Positions 10,746-22,220 of a DNA stretch of 64,000 bases are shown here, piece by piece. A program made the translations under genes and the position numbers. The stretch's first letter is position 1. Every line of letters begins with the position of its first letter. Location of the stretch: NCBI GenBank assembly GCA_963402885.1, contig OY727103.1, forward strand, positions 9,028,501-9,092,500. Direction: 5' to 3'. The stretch comes from Antedon bifida (lineage: Eukaryota > Echinodermata > Crinoidea > Comatulida > Antedonidae). Below the pieces are notes generated by a model that did not search any database, had not been told where the DNA came from, and worked only from the letters and a program-made list of their open reading frames with translations.

Positions 10746-11124
10746 TTACCTAATGAACAGGAAATATTTGATTATGAAGTTGACCTATTAGAATAGGTCA
10801 AATTCACTATCAAAATCCTACGAGCTAACTAATAGCTAACTTACCGTAATTTTTTTTTTTAAATCAATATTGTCAAATCTATTAAGAAGTTTAATTCATT
10901 TACATAACCTATTGATGGTTATCAAATTTATAGTTTTTGTTCTTCATATTCGATCCTTTATAACCAATCATTATCCGCATTCCTGTCCAAACCTTTTTCA
11001 TGTCATTACTGACAAAATTATTTTCAATTTTTTTTTTGTATTAGCTTATAACAAGCTTCAGCTCTCTTTCTGAACACGTTTCAGTTCTTCTCGATTCCCT
11101 TTTGAAAAATACCATGTGCTTATA

Positions 11125-11126
<2 letters not shown>

Positions 11127-11170
<44 letters not shown>
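11127..11170. repeat. (TAA)n microsatellite
   Basis: About fourteen consecutive ATA/TAA units. The surrounding 10750-12220 holds no recognisable gene. Near 11385-11410, TTGCAAAATCAAAGGTTGCC resembles the anticodon region of the SINE at 6770 and may be an old copy. Confidence 0.8.
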
Positions 11171-11173
<3 letters not shown>

Positions 11174-12224
11174 AACAATACTGTAATAATAATAATGTAT
11201 ATATTGAAATAGACCCAATAAATAATGAAATGAAATACTGTTATATAATGTAACAACTGAAAACATGAATACCCATACTCCATTATTAGGCTTGGTGAAA
11301 TGCTGTAAGAAACTCTGAAAGATAACTTGATAGTTTGATCATTTATAAGGAAATGGGAACCGGTAACGTTGAATTAAATTTGCGGACCAGATTGCAAAAT
11401 CAAAGGTTGCCGAATATAAGCCACTCTTGAACAACTACAACACCAGACTTGAAATAAAGCTGGCTTATTACAACGAATTCATAAGCTCGCGAGGCATTGC
11501 ATCTTACATTGGCTAAGCTGATTAAAATGGTTCCAGAAAATCGGAAAATGATCCAAAAGATGATCATCAATGGTGATAAGAGATGTATTAGAAAGGGAGA
11601 TGGTGAGGATGATGATACAACTACAAAATGAAAAGTGGAAAAGCTAGATTGTTACAGACATTTAAAACAGAAAACATATCATCATATATCAAAAAACATC
11701 AGATCAACTTGCTGAGACAACCACATTACAGCCAGACCAAAAAACTACTGTTTAATAGATGATAACAAATGTGTAATTGACATATGGTACCAAATTTAAT
11801 TAGAACAGCAGGTTCACATTAAAGTCAGACTTTGAATAGACCATTTTAATGAAATTATTCACTTCCATAAGGAAAAAAACACGAAAGAAATTAATGATTT
11901 CACTTATTCATTGTCTTTTTTTGCTCTACATTACAGTTTTCTCAGGTAAATAATTTATTTTCGATCCAAATTTTAGTCAAAGTGAATAACTATTACGTGA
12001 CATTAAAATGGCATATTCAACAACAAAGGTAAACTAATTATTTATTATTAGCCAGAGGGACAATACTTCAACTACTTTATGCATGTTTTAATGGATATCC
12101 ATTGGTCAAATAGATAACAAAGTCGTATAAATAAACCTAATATTTGTGTCAGTGTCTTAGATGGTGAGAATAACATTTTAAATTGTCTTTTGTTCGGATT
12201 TTATTAATTTTTATTTATTACCAT

Positions 12225-12490
12225 ATTTAATGAGGGTGGCCTATCCAGTTCTAGTGAAGGAAGAGCCATTTGTTTGTTATGAGTACACCGGGGTAACCTC
12301 ATACTTGTATAGAAAGATGCACTACTTTCTTTGTGCACATGAGCTAGATGTGTACACTGGACCTACGGTTTATAGTCCTTATCCGAGAAGACTCGTTCTA
12401 CCACCAGGAACATGGAGCCCTTTCCGACGTTATGGCTACGGTTCCACTGTCTTAACCGATCGGCCACTCATTCACTATATTGGGGTGGGG
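12225..12490 (-). mobile_element. Probable tRNA-Ser/Leu-like SINE
   Basis: On the minus strand GTGGCCGATCGGTTAAGACA near 12440-12470 resembles the D-arm/A-box part of type II tRNAs (GTGGCCGAGTGGTTAAG in tRNA-Ser). A decayed B-box-like sequence follows, with a GC-rich body unlike the AT-rich surroundings. The long plus-strand frame is an accident of this composition. Termini and target duplications are not clear. Confidence 0.45.
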
Positions 12491-12589
12491 TTATAATAAA
12501 GGAAACATGTAACATTAATCAAATTGCTTATCTGAGAGGGAATTTATTCAAAGCAGGGCGTTGATTCAATAAATTAGGCCCTAGAGATA

Positions 12590-12616
12590 TGTATATGACA
12601 GTGGGGTTTTTCCATC
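12590..12616 (-). pseudogene. Ankyrin exon remnant (acceptor end only)
   Basis: Minus strand ATTATAG|GATGGAAAAACCCCAC resembles the acceptor and first codons of the ankyrin exons (ATAG|GACGGAAACACCCC). The rest is unrecognisable and no donor is present. Confidence 0.4.
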
Positions 12617-13771
12617 CTATAATGAATTCATAATCATGATGTTTATATACATACATGTTTTTACAGCAAATAATTGTAGTTAAGTATAATAATAAACAAA
12701 TTAAAATAAAACGTGTATAGGTGTATAATTATGCTGTGAACGTATTCTCAATATATAACAGCACTAAGCTAAAATGTGTCTATCTCCTCCCAAACTGTAA
12801 GTCCGATACTAGCGCCGTTCGAGATGGTGCACCTTTTAACTCTCCTCTATCCATTAGTTTATATTATAACTAACAATTTGTACGAAAAGTGTGTTTTTAG
12901 GCCCATTTCTTTGCAACTGCCGAATGCCAATTATCGGCCATTTTCCTTCGTCACAATTAGACAGAGGACAGGAGACGGTTTCAGAATGCTGTTAGAGAAG
13001 CCACAATCTGATCAGAGTTTGCTTTGACGACTACGAGGATGAGAATTTTACAGTAGGCGGAGGTATGCACTTTAGGAGTGACTTTCTAGTTATAAGTAGT
13101 ATTCGTACTGGAATAGAAACGTTTGAAAATTCTGCGGCGTGTTCTTCCTGTCATAATTCATTCGTATCATTATTAAATATTTTGATGCCATTGTTGTAAG
13201 TTACATCACACCAAAACATTACATTTTTAAATGGGGTAAAAACAGATAAATAAACATAATTTCGCCGTAAATTTAATATAGAATGACAATCTTTCCAATT
13301 TATAGCTCCGCGGGTGACGTATTTACATCAATCAAGTGACCAAACTAATTTTACGCCTTTTTTGACTTAAAAAAAGAAAAAAAAGATATGATAAGCCCGA
13401 TAATAATTAACTATCATTACCATACACTATATACTATTTAATTACTAAATTAAATTTAAAAATAGTAAAAAATCCATTCCATACAAAATAACTGCTTCCT
13501 CAATCTGGTAATAACTCAGGCAATAATAAACTACGTCTCTTCAAAGGGAACTAATTCCCCCAATAAATGTATAGTATTTATAATTAATGTTAACAAAATG
13601 ATTTTGTTTTTAACTGTATTTGCAATTAAGTTTAAAGTAACATTTAATGAAAGGCATTTTTGTACTAGTATTAGTGTACATGCATGGCGCATGGGCGACG
13701 AAGTCAATTTGCTAGAATTTGGATTATATGTTTTTGAAAAATCAAAACAACTATAATTCAAATGACTAATT

Positions 13772-13796
13772 ATTCATGTGGTGGGGTGTTTCAGTC
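13772..13796 (-). pseudogene. Degenerate ankyrin exon remnant
   Basis: Duplicate of the remnant at 4944-4971: TTTATAG|GACTGAAACACCCC with the same TGA at the second codon. No donor half. Confidence 0.6.
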
Positions 13797-14226
13797 CTAT
13801 AAAGAAATTATGATTTTGGAGTTTATACAAACAGGTTATTGTAGCAAATAGTTATAGTTAGATTATGATACATAATAAACAAATATATTGAAATAAAAGG
13901 TTTTGCTGGTGCATATGTTGTGGACGAAGACTGAAATATATCAATATTGTCTGTGCATTCCTTTATTTTGAAATGTTAATGAAAGGTAAAGAAAAATCCA
14001 AGAAAAGAAAAAGAAATCATAATTGTGTAGTTTATGTGAACATTGTTTTTTGTCATTATTCTAAATTCAACAAATGTATAATGACATGTCCACATAAAAC
14101 TATTTAAAAAATTAATAATTTCATTGCTCAATATGAAATCAAGTGGATAAGATGATATGTTGCGGTGCAGATCATACGTACGTTAGTTGAAATCATATAA
14201 ATTATTTCTAGACCTATTATTATTAC

Positions 14227-14331
14227 CTTATTAAGTGCTGTTATGGATGCACCTTGCTTCGTGAGATAGTTTACTACTTCTAATGTAGGTTCAATTGAAC
14301 ACATGTATTCATGCAGCGGGGTGTTTCCGTC
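14227..14331 (-). CDS. Ankyrin-repeat exon, apparently recombinant
   Basis: A 105-nt phase-0 exon with acceptor TTGATAG and donor GTAATA. It encodes DGNTPLHEYMCSIEP and VVNYLTKQGAS, ending LNK, and is open. Its donor-side flank matches that of exon 5488, while its acceptor-side flank (CTATCAAGAAATTATAATCA) matches exon 5781. The body is a mosaic of the two. This is what unequal crossing-over between adjacent exons would leave. Confidence 0.83.
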
Positions 14332-14813
14332 CTATCAAGAAATTATAATCATGAAGCTTTTACAAACAGTGTATTGCAGCAAATGATTATAGTTAGATGA
14401 TGATAAACATTACACAAAGAAATTGAAATAAAACGTTTTTCTTGTGCATATCCTGTGAACGTACACCGATTTTTATCAATTGTCTCTTATATTGTAGTTT
14501 TACAGAATCATAAAAGAAATCATAATCGTGTAGTTTATGCATACAGGTTAACGTGAACATTGCTTTTTGTCATGATTCTAAATTCAGCTCTTTTATAATG
14601 ACATGTCCACATAAAACATAGTAAATATACCAATCTCACAATAACTGTAGGATCTTGTTTAATTACTACTAAATAATTATTGCAGCAAGTAATTCTAAGT
14701 AACTTAATCAATTGTAATATGATATAAAATAAGTGGATAAGATATTGTTGCGGTGCAGATCATACGTACGTTATAGGTGTAATCATAATAACTTATCTGT
14801 AACCCTATATTAC

Positions 14814-14918
14814 CTTATTTAGTGCTGTTATTGAAGCACCTTGTTTCCTAAGATAGTTTACTACTTCTAAGGTAGGTTTATTTGAACGCAAGTATTCATG
14901 CAGCGGGGTGTTTCCGTC
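14814..14918 (-). pseudogene. Ankyrin exon with mutated splice acceptor
   Basis: The 105-nt frame is open (DGNTPLHEYLRSNKP type, ending LNK) and the donor GTAATA is intact. The acceptor reads TATAA|GAC instead of TATAG|GAC. The only AG is now shifted one base into the exon, so using it would break the frame. The exon is probably skipped or inactive, although a substitution of this kind could also be an assembly error. Confidence 0.65.
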
Positions 14919-15305
14919 TTATAAAGAAATTATACATACAGGTTATTGCAGAAAATCATTTTAGTTATGCAATGATAAATAATACACAAATAAATTAAAA
15001 TAAAGGTTTTGCTGGCAGGTGCTTATGCTCTGAACGTAGACCGAATTATATCAATTGTCTGTGGATTCCCTAATTTTGCAATTTTACTGACAAAAGAAAT
15101 CATAATCGTGTAGTTTATACATACAGATTAATGTGAACATTGCTTCCATTCATTATTCTAAATTCAACCATTCTATAATGACATGTCCACATAAAACATA
15201 GTTAAATTGATAATTCATTCAATAAATTATCTCTATCCCTATTACCTTATGTTATGTGATATGAAGATGTAATATTACATAATAATGAAGACGTACGTAA
15301 GGCAC

Positions 15306-15597
15306 TGTGGCGCAGTGGTTAGAGCATTGGACTTGCAATCAAGAGGTTGCCGGTTCAAGCCCGGCCGGTCACTGCGGTGTTGAGTCCTTGAGCAAGATTC
15401 TTTATCCACATTGTTTCTCCCCACCCAGGTGGTATGTTAAAAGTACTGGGAAGGTAAATCAGATTCGTTTGTGCGGGAGGAGTGGCGTACCCCCGCAAAC
15501 ATACACACTTAGTGAAGCCTGGCCCAAACGCTAAGGAAATGGAGATGGGCACCAAGGCCGTTAGCATTAGCTTAGGTTTCGACTTTACTACTTTACT
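15306..15597 (+). mobile_element. tRNA-derived SINE, copy 2
   Basis: Paralogue of 6770-7084, duplicated with its surroundings. A box TGGCGCAGTGG, apparent anticodon TGC, B-box region GGTTCAAGCCC. Flanking repeats TACGTAAGGCAC (15294-15305) and TACGTAGGACAC (15598-15609) are the target-site duplication. It lacks about 14 bp found in copy 1 between TSD and head, and a short segment near 15432. Confidence 0.85.
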
Positions 15598-15908
15598 TAC
15601 GTAGGACACTTTTCTCTCAAGTTCATTATAATTCATACGTACTTATTTTAATTTCGTATACAATACAAAATTAAATTAAACAAAGGATGCGGATAATTAA
15701 AAAAATATATATTTTCATTTCCTATTTAGAGATTTAATCTCGGTACCACAAACGTTAGTGGTGTCCAACTGTATTTGCTTGCTGTAACCACACTTGTGCA
15801 GGTATAGAGTTATGAACAACACTAGTGATCTTGGGTGTGTTTGAGTCCCACCCGATAATTACACAATGTTAGATCACGGGAATATATGCCCACACTTATG
15901 TACTTTAC

Positions 15909-16019
15909 CTTATTCTGTAATGTTGGAGATACACCAAGTTTAATAAGATTAGTCACTATTCCTAACGTAGGTTTAACATATCTACCACTCAGATGTATAT
16001 GTAGAGCATTGCTTCCTTC
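15909..16019 (-). CDS. Ankyrin-repeat exon (NALHIHLSGRY type)
   Basis: A 111-nt phase-0 exon with acceptor TTTTAG and donor GTAAAG. It encodes EGSNALHIHLSGRY and ends TLQNK. It is open and the counterpart of 7388-7498. Confidence 0.78.
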
Positions 16020-16261
16020 CTAAAAAAAAATAAAATGTTATATTTTTAATAAATAAATATTTTTAAATCAAATTAATCGAAAGTCGCTAAAATGTATTAT
16101 TTATACCAAGAGAAGTTGCATCATGTTAATAATAATTAACATACAGTACATTACCTTCCTACGTTTGAAGGTAAAAAACGAAGCAAAACATAATAATTAT
16201 CATTAAGCATACTATTACCAGTTTGTCATACTATTGCAATTTAACATTTTTGTCAAATTAC

Positions 16262-16366
16262 CTCTTTTGGTAATGTTGATGATTCACCATTGGTTATCAG
16301 ACAGTACAATATCTTTAATTTAACATCATCACGCTCCATATAAATATTTATCGGTGTGTATCCATT
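16262..16366 (-). CDS. Ankyrin-repeat exon (NGYTPINIYMERDD type)
   Basis: A 105-nt phase-0 exon with acceptor TTCACAG and donor GTAATT. It encodes NGYTPINIYMERDDVK and LKILYCLITNGESS, ending PKE. It is open and the counterpart of 7744-7848. Confidence 0.78.
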
Positions 16367-17300
16367 CTGTGAATAAATCATAAACAAAAAATATAAGGAT
16401 TTTTATTCTTATTGTTAGACACAACTGATAACATGATTGATTGTTGTTGTTTTGTGGCTGATGCAATATGAATATTATAAGACATATTGTGTTTACAAAA
16501 CACTTCAGATACAGGAATACTCATACTTTTTACTCATACAATTATAAGGAATGGCAGGTCGTTTGTTTGTTTTATATTTGTTGCTCATTCATCAATACTG
16601 TATTACAAATACATATAATAAAATGACAGGAGGAGGGCAAGATGATAACGCTATAAGCTCTAGAGCTTGTTGCCATAAGGACTCCCGACATAAAAAAAAA
16701 CAACATACACCAACAATCTTAATTAACAATCAAATCCTAATAAAATCATAAGTTGCAATGCAGAAGATGTGTTTAAGTGTATATTTGAATTGATTATGGT
16801 TTCCAATGTCCTTTAAGCTATTATGTGACACATATATCGTAAGCAACCACCTTCCTTACGTGTGATGATCCTTTAAAAGAGATGGACGCTTACAAGAGGT
16901 GGTGGTTCTTTAAAAGTGGTGGTAAATTATCTCTATCCCTATTACCTCATGCTATGTGATATGAAGATATATTATTACATAATATTGAAGACGTACGTAA
17001 GGCACTTTTCTCTCAAGTTCATTATAAATCACACTTACTTATTTTATACAATAACAAATTAAATTAAACAAAGGATGAGGATAATTACAAAAATATATAT
17101 TTTCATTTCCTATTTAGAGATTTAATCTCGGTACCACGAACGTTAGTGGTGTCCAACTGTATTTGATTGCTGTAACCACTCTTGTTCAGGTATAGAGTTA
17201 TGAACAACACCATACTCGTGATCTGAGGTGTGTTTGAGTCCATCCCATAATTACACAATGTTAGATCACGGGAATATATGCCCACTCTTATGTACATTAC

Positions 17301-17411
17301 CTTATTCTGTAATGTTGGAGATACACCAAGTTTAATGAGATTAGTCACTATTCCTAACGTAGGTTTAACATATCTACCACTTAGATGTATATGTAGAGCA
17401 TTGTTTCCTTC
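17301..17411 (-). CDS. Ankyrin-repeat exon (NALHIHLSGRY type)
   Basis: A 111-nt phase-0 exon with acceptor TTTTAG and donor GTAATG. It encodes EGNNALHIHLSGRY and LIKLGVSPTLQNK. It is open, in the second sub-module of copy 2. Confidence 0.78.
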
Positions 17412-17625
17412 CTAAAAAATAAAAAATGTTATATTTTTAATAAATAAATATTTTTAAAGTCGCTAAAATGTATTATTTATACCAACAGAAGTTGCATCAT
17501 GTTTATAATAATTAACATATAGTACAATACCTTCTTACGTTTGAAGGTAAAACATAATAATTATCATTAAGCATACTATTACCAGTATGATATACTATTG
17601 CAATTTAACATTTTTGTCAAATTAC

Positions 17626-17730
17626 CCCTTTTGGTAATGTTGGTGATTCACCATTGGTTATCAGACAGTACAATATCTCTAATTTGAGATCATCACGCTC
17701 CAGATAAATATTTATCGGTGTGTATCCATT
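17626..17730 (-). CDS. Ankyrin-repeat exon (NGYTPINIYLERDD type)
   Basis: A 105-nt phase-0 exon with acceptor TTCACAG and donor G|GTAATT. It encodes NGYTPINIYLERDDLK and LEILYCLITNGESP, ending PKG. It is open and paired with 17301-17411. Confidence 0.78.
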
Positions 17731-18096
17731 CTGTGAATAAATCATAAACATAAAATATAAAGATTCTTATTCTTATTGTTAGACACAACTGATAACATGA
17801 TTGATTGTTGTTGTTTTGTGGCTGATGCAACATGAATATTATAAGACATCATTGTGTTTACAAAACACTTCAGATACAGGAATACTCATACTTTTTACTC
17901 ATACGATTATAAGGAATGGCAGAACGTTTGTTTGTTTTATATTTGTTGCTCATTCATCAATACTGTATTACAAATACAAATAATAGAATTACAGGATGAG
18001 AGCAAGATTATAACTATATAAGCTCTAGAGCTTGTTTCCATAAGGACTCCCGACATAAAAAAACAACATACACCAACAATCTTAATTAACAAGCAA

Positions 18097-18187
18097 ATAC
18101 ACCAAGCTTAATGAGATAAGTCACTATTTCTAACGTAGGTTTAACATATCTACCACTTAGATGTATATGTAGAGCATTGCTTCCCTT
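18097..18187 (-). pseudogene. Truncated ankyrin exon (IHLSGRY type)
   Basis: The acceptor half matches exons 7388 and 15909 (NALHIHLSGRY). The donor and final codons are gone: at about 18096 the sequence switches to intron-like CTTAATTAACAAGCAAATAC. This is a deletion joint between exon and intron, so the exon cannot be spliced normally. Confidence 0.7.
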
Positions 18188-18410
18188 CTAAAAAAAATGT
18201 TATATTTTTAATAAATAAATATTTTTAAATCAAATTAATCGAAAGTCGCTAAAATGTATTATTTATACCAAGAGAATTAATAATAATTAACATACAGTAC
18301 AATACCTTCCTACGTTTAAAGGTAAAAAATGATTAAAAAATATATTTGCGGTGTAGATCATACGTACGCTATATATGTAATCATATACATTATCTCTAGA
18401 CCTATATAAC

Positions 18411-18515
18411 CTTATTTTGTGCTGTTACGGATGCACATTGCTTTGTGAGATAGTCTACTACTTCTAAGGTAGGTTTATTTGAATGCATTTATTTATGCAG
18501 CGTGGTGTTTCCGTC
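18411..18515 (-). pseudogene. Ankyrin exon with in-frame stop
   Basis: A 105-nt exon with intact acceptor (TTGATAG) and donor (GTTATA). The frame reads DGNTTLHK and then TAA at the ninth codon. Including it would end the protein early. It sits at the right end of the second ankyrin set, just before the fold-back element. Confidence 0.72.
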
Positions 18516-19092
18516 CTATCAAGAAATTATAATCATGAAGTTTATACATACAGTGTATTGAAGCAAATAATTATAGTTAGGTAATGATAAATAATACACA
18601 AAGAAATTGAAATGAAAGGTTTTGCTGGTGCATATGATGTGAACATAGACCGAATTATATCAATATTGTCTGTGCATTTCCTTATTTTGCAATGTTACTG
18701 ATAAAAGAAATCATAATCGTGTAGTTTATACATACAGGTTTATGTCAACATTGCTTTCTGTCATGATTCTAAATTCAACATTATAATACTATGTCTACAT
18801 AAAACATAGTTCAATTAATAATTTTATTGCAAAATATACCAATCTAACAATAACAGTAGGATCTTGTTTAATTACTACTAAATAATTATTGCAGCAAGTA
18901 ATTCTAAATAACTCAATCAATTGTAATACGATATCAAATAAAGTGAATAATAATATTATTAAATTTCTTTCATTCTTAAACTTCCTTCTAATATATATGC
19001 TGTATAACGTACCTCGCAGCACTATACATCCAAACCGAAGATATGCCCCTGTCGGTAACCAAGGTTCGGTAGTAAATTGAAACCTGGTGAGG
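18516..19092. other. Intron-like sequence up to the fold-back boundary
   Basis: 18516-18950 is similar to ankyrin intron blocks (CATAATCGTGTAGTTTATAC, GATCTTGTTTAATTACTAC). After about 18960 the similarity stops. GGTGAG at 19086-19091 may be the left target duplication of the fold-back element. No gene seen. Confidence 0.5.
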
Positions 19093-19578
19093 CACCCGAT
19101 TCTGTAGCTGTTAGTACACTCAGTGTGGAAGACTGTCGACAGTCTGCCAGAGACCTGTCTGACTGTATTAAGTACTTTTAATACACGATATCGCTGTCAT
19201 TAGGTTCCTATCTAGAGACAATTTGTAACGTTATAATAATGTATTCAATATAAAATCCACTCGGCAACCAGAATAGTAGCAGGTTTATCGTATTGCCATG
19301 CAAGAATGGATAGGCGTTTTCCTCTGCTTTTTGGCCTTCTAGTCAGTTATTGTTATTGATTATACGAATTACGTAATTAGTTTAGTAGCTCATCTACCTT
19401 TTTAGCAGGGCATACTCAATCGTAGAGGCTAGGCCTACTACACTCAAGTTAAGTATGAGTTGGCATGGTACGAGTCGACCAGGGTACAACCACTAGCCTT
19501 ACTAGAAGAACATAGGCTATAGGTCTGCGGGAATGGGAAATCTGGCCTAGAAGGCATAGGCCTACAGGAATCCAGTCA

Positions 19579-19640
19579 AGTCGCCCCATCGCAAAGTCGC
19601 CCCATACAAAGTCGCCCAATACAAAGTCGCCCCATCGCAT
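19579..19640. repeat. Short tandem repeat AAGTCGCCCCAT
   Basis: Four imperfect copies of AAGTCGCCC(C/A)AT. They create a repetitive open frame on the minus strand that is not considered coding. Confidence 0.75.
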
Positions 19641-19939
19641 TGGGTACGCCCAAAAAAAAGCCATCATATGAGCATTAAAAGGTCTCGTAGAGCCAGAGCG
19701 GTGTTAACCTAACCTGTAAGTAGTATTCTAGCCCATCCATGATGGGTACGCCCGGGTTGGAATTGGTACATGTTGACCCGTATCCGTATTCTTCTAGCTA
19801 GGGTGCTGGTAAACCCGTACCCATGCCATCCAACTTAGCTAACTCGTACCCAAATAATTGGTCAACTCGTACCCTGGGCTAACCCATACCTAAACCAACC
19901 CGTATGTAATATAAATATAAAATATAATAGTTAATTATA

Positions 19940-22220
19940 TCTCAACCGTAATAGTAATATTAGTAAATAACGATTATTTTATTTACCATTACTATTACTG
20001 TTACGGTTGAGATATAATTAGGTGATCATTTAGAATAAAATGATCACCTATTGTTATTGTATGAAATCTTTATTCTTCTCCTTCTTATTATTTATTTCTC
20101 TCTGTACAAATTTGTGTAACAATTATCTCAAAAAGTTAAATGTCAATGATCACAAATTTTTGACAATGTCTTTTAAATACTTTAACTTAGCCATAATAAG
20201 CTTTTCAGTGTGATCACTCAACCGTGACGTCATTAATACGCGATTTTGTGAAATCACTCTATCAATCATATCTCCAAAACTCTTTATTACATATCAATGA
20301 AATTCACTACATGTAAACTTCAGGTCAAGGGTAAAAATATTAGCAAATAAAAACTTGCGCGTTTCAAGGTCATGCGCGTAAAATTGCGCATTAAAAAATT
20401 AAAATGCTCCAAATTAAGTTTTGATCAATTTAGAGCATGAATTAGGCCATTTGCGTGTTTTAAAAAATTACTGCGCAAAAACACGTTTTTGCGCGTGCAT
20501 ACATAGAAAGCGTAAAAAAATACCATTTTTTGTACAAATTGCATTCTACTCATCTTCCTTAGTACATTCACCAAATTTGAGTCCATTCCGACTTAAAATA
20601 ACGCTATACGAGCACGTTAAAAATGACAAAATGCGCACAATAATTGTACAAAAGTGCTAAAAATGGTAAAAAGTATGGCCTTTTTAAAATGAATATAACT
20701 CTTCAGAATGGAAGATGACCCCCAATTTTTTTAACCTAATATGGAAGCCAATAAGTTGTAGATATAAATGTATATACACATTAGACGTACAAAATGGTAT
20801 GACGTCATCAAATGGCCACTTGAATTAAAAAATTAGTAATTTTTATCTTTTTGTGTGGGTTTTCACATTCAATAGAGCGCATCTCCGTTATTTGGACCCG
20901 ATTTTCGCACAAATTTTAGTATGTGCTTGCTCAATTAATTATCTTTCTCATGAGTTGTCAACATTTTCAATTTGATGCTGTCATCACGCGTAAAAACTTG
21001 AATAACCTAGGTCATGTAATTTCAGCTACAACATACATTTGAATATCTTACAGCTCTTCAGAATTAAAGGTGACTTTGAAGATTATAACTTATTATGAAA
21101 GCTGATGAAATGTAGATATGAATTCATATAAAAATTAAGCCTATCGGATGATGTGATGTTATCATATGGCCAGTTGAAGTTAAAAAGTAGTTTATAAATT
21201 TCTTTAGTCAAAGTTATACAAATTTCAAAGAGCGCGCATTGCGCTTCTACGTGTCAAATTCTCTTCCAATCCTTATATTTATTTGCTCAATTCATTATCT
21301 TTCGAAATTGTCATCTTCGAGTTTATTTTGATAATTCCATCATACCAAAAAATTAGAACATGATGTGGGTCCCGTAATTTCACCTATGCTACACTGTATA
21401 TAGATATACGGTATATACTGTACATATTGTATTATGACACATAATAGGTACAACTCAGCACTATAAGTGTATATGCATCATGTCATAGGATGGCGTACAT
21501 CAGCTTTTTACGATCGTATGTTAACACGTTCACTGCCACGGCGTATTTATACGTCAAAAATTGCGTGTCGCTACTTGCCAAGACGTAATACTACGTCAAA
21601 ATCGTAGCACTTTTGTATTGTATGTAGAATCGCTGGCAGTGGTGATTGGAACAGGAATTATCGCATGGCAGTTTATGAATGATGTACGTAAACGATAATC
21701 TAAAAATAAATGTCATATGTTTGTTTGTGTTTATTCCCTCATGCATTGAATATGGTTGATACGATGGCGCCCTCACACTCAATATAATCATCTCAAACAT
21801 GTCATAAATTGCGCTAATAGTAAATAAAAATAATAATGCACGTGGACAATGACGTATGAGCGTGGACAATGACGTATATGAACAGTTTGACCGATTTTAG
21901 CGCGGAAAATCCCCGACGTATATTTACGTTCCTGGCAAAGTCAATAAAATTGTTGGACCATTGCCAGTGACGTATTTATACGTCTCAACGGTTTTTCCCG
22001 CCATCGTATTTTGAATGACATCATGATAGTCTGTGACCAGATGTTACACTTTCAAACTGTAATTTAATATGTAAACGGGACTTGGCACTGGGACAGAAAT
22101 TACGGAAAATGCCTTGGCAGTCAATGTGTTAACGTACGTGCATGTTTAAAAAATGTTAATTTCATTAAAATGATAAAAATGATCACCTATAATTCGTCAA
22201 AGTGACGAATTAAATTCTAG
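19940..22220 (+). mobile_element. Helitron nested in the left arm
   Basis: Proposed 5' end is A|TCTCAACC at 19940 with a subterminal palindrome. The 3' end is a hairpin (AATTCGTCAAAGTGACGAATT, 22192-22212) followed by CTAG at 22217-22220 and a T. The flanks AAAATATAATAGTTAA (19919-19934) and TTAACTATTATATTTT (22221-22236) are reverse complements, so the element landed in the centre of a small AT-rich palindrome. The right arm lacks all of this. It has no coding capacity and is related to the element at 1950-3139. Confidence 0.6.
21525..22128. mobile_element. piggyBac-like MITE
   Basis: TTAA at both sides (21521-21524 and 22129-22132) with inverted termini CACGTTCACTGCCA and TGGCAGTCAATGTG (12 of 14 pair). 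TTAA targets with CACxTTxACTGCCA-like ends are characteristic of piggyBac elements. Internal ACGTATTTATACGTC repeats occur near both ends. The related Helitron near 3070-3085 shows the uninterrupted site (GTTTAACGTATGTGGATG). No transposase, 604 bp. Confidence 0.75.

Larger units (their letters stand above)
13035..18090. repeat. Segmental duplication, copy 2
   Basis: Second copy of 4205-10420, shorter by deletions. For example, the two exons 5488 and 5781 with their intervening intron are represented by the single exon at 14227, and about 105 nt is missing near 14134. It shares the SINE insertion (15306-15597 versus 6770-7084), so the SINE arrived before this duplication. Confidence 0.8.

Noticed and set aside
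11041-11283. Leucine-rich 80-codon frame
   Set aside because: It is a translation of the (TAA)n microsatellite.
12230-12496. 88-codon plus-strand frame with GC-rich codons
   Set aside because: It lies antisense to a tRNA-Ser/Leu-like SINE and shows no domain, splice sites or conservation evidence.
15307-15534. 75-codon open frame beginning MAQWLEHWTCNQEVAGSSPAG
   Set aside because: It is the translation of the tRNA-derived SINE head. Such frames appear wherever this SINE class occurs and are not genes.
19449-19667. Minus-strand frame with repeated WGDFV words
   Set aside because: Produced by the short AAGTCGCCCCAT tandem repeat in the fold-back arm.
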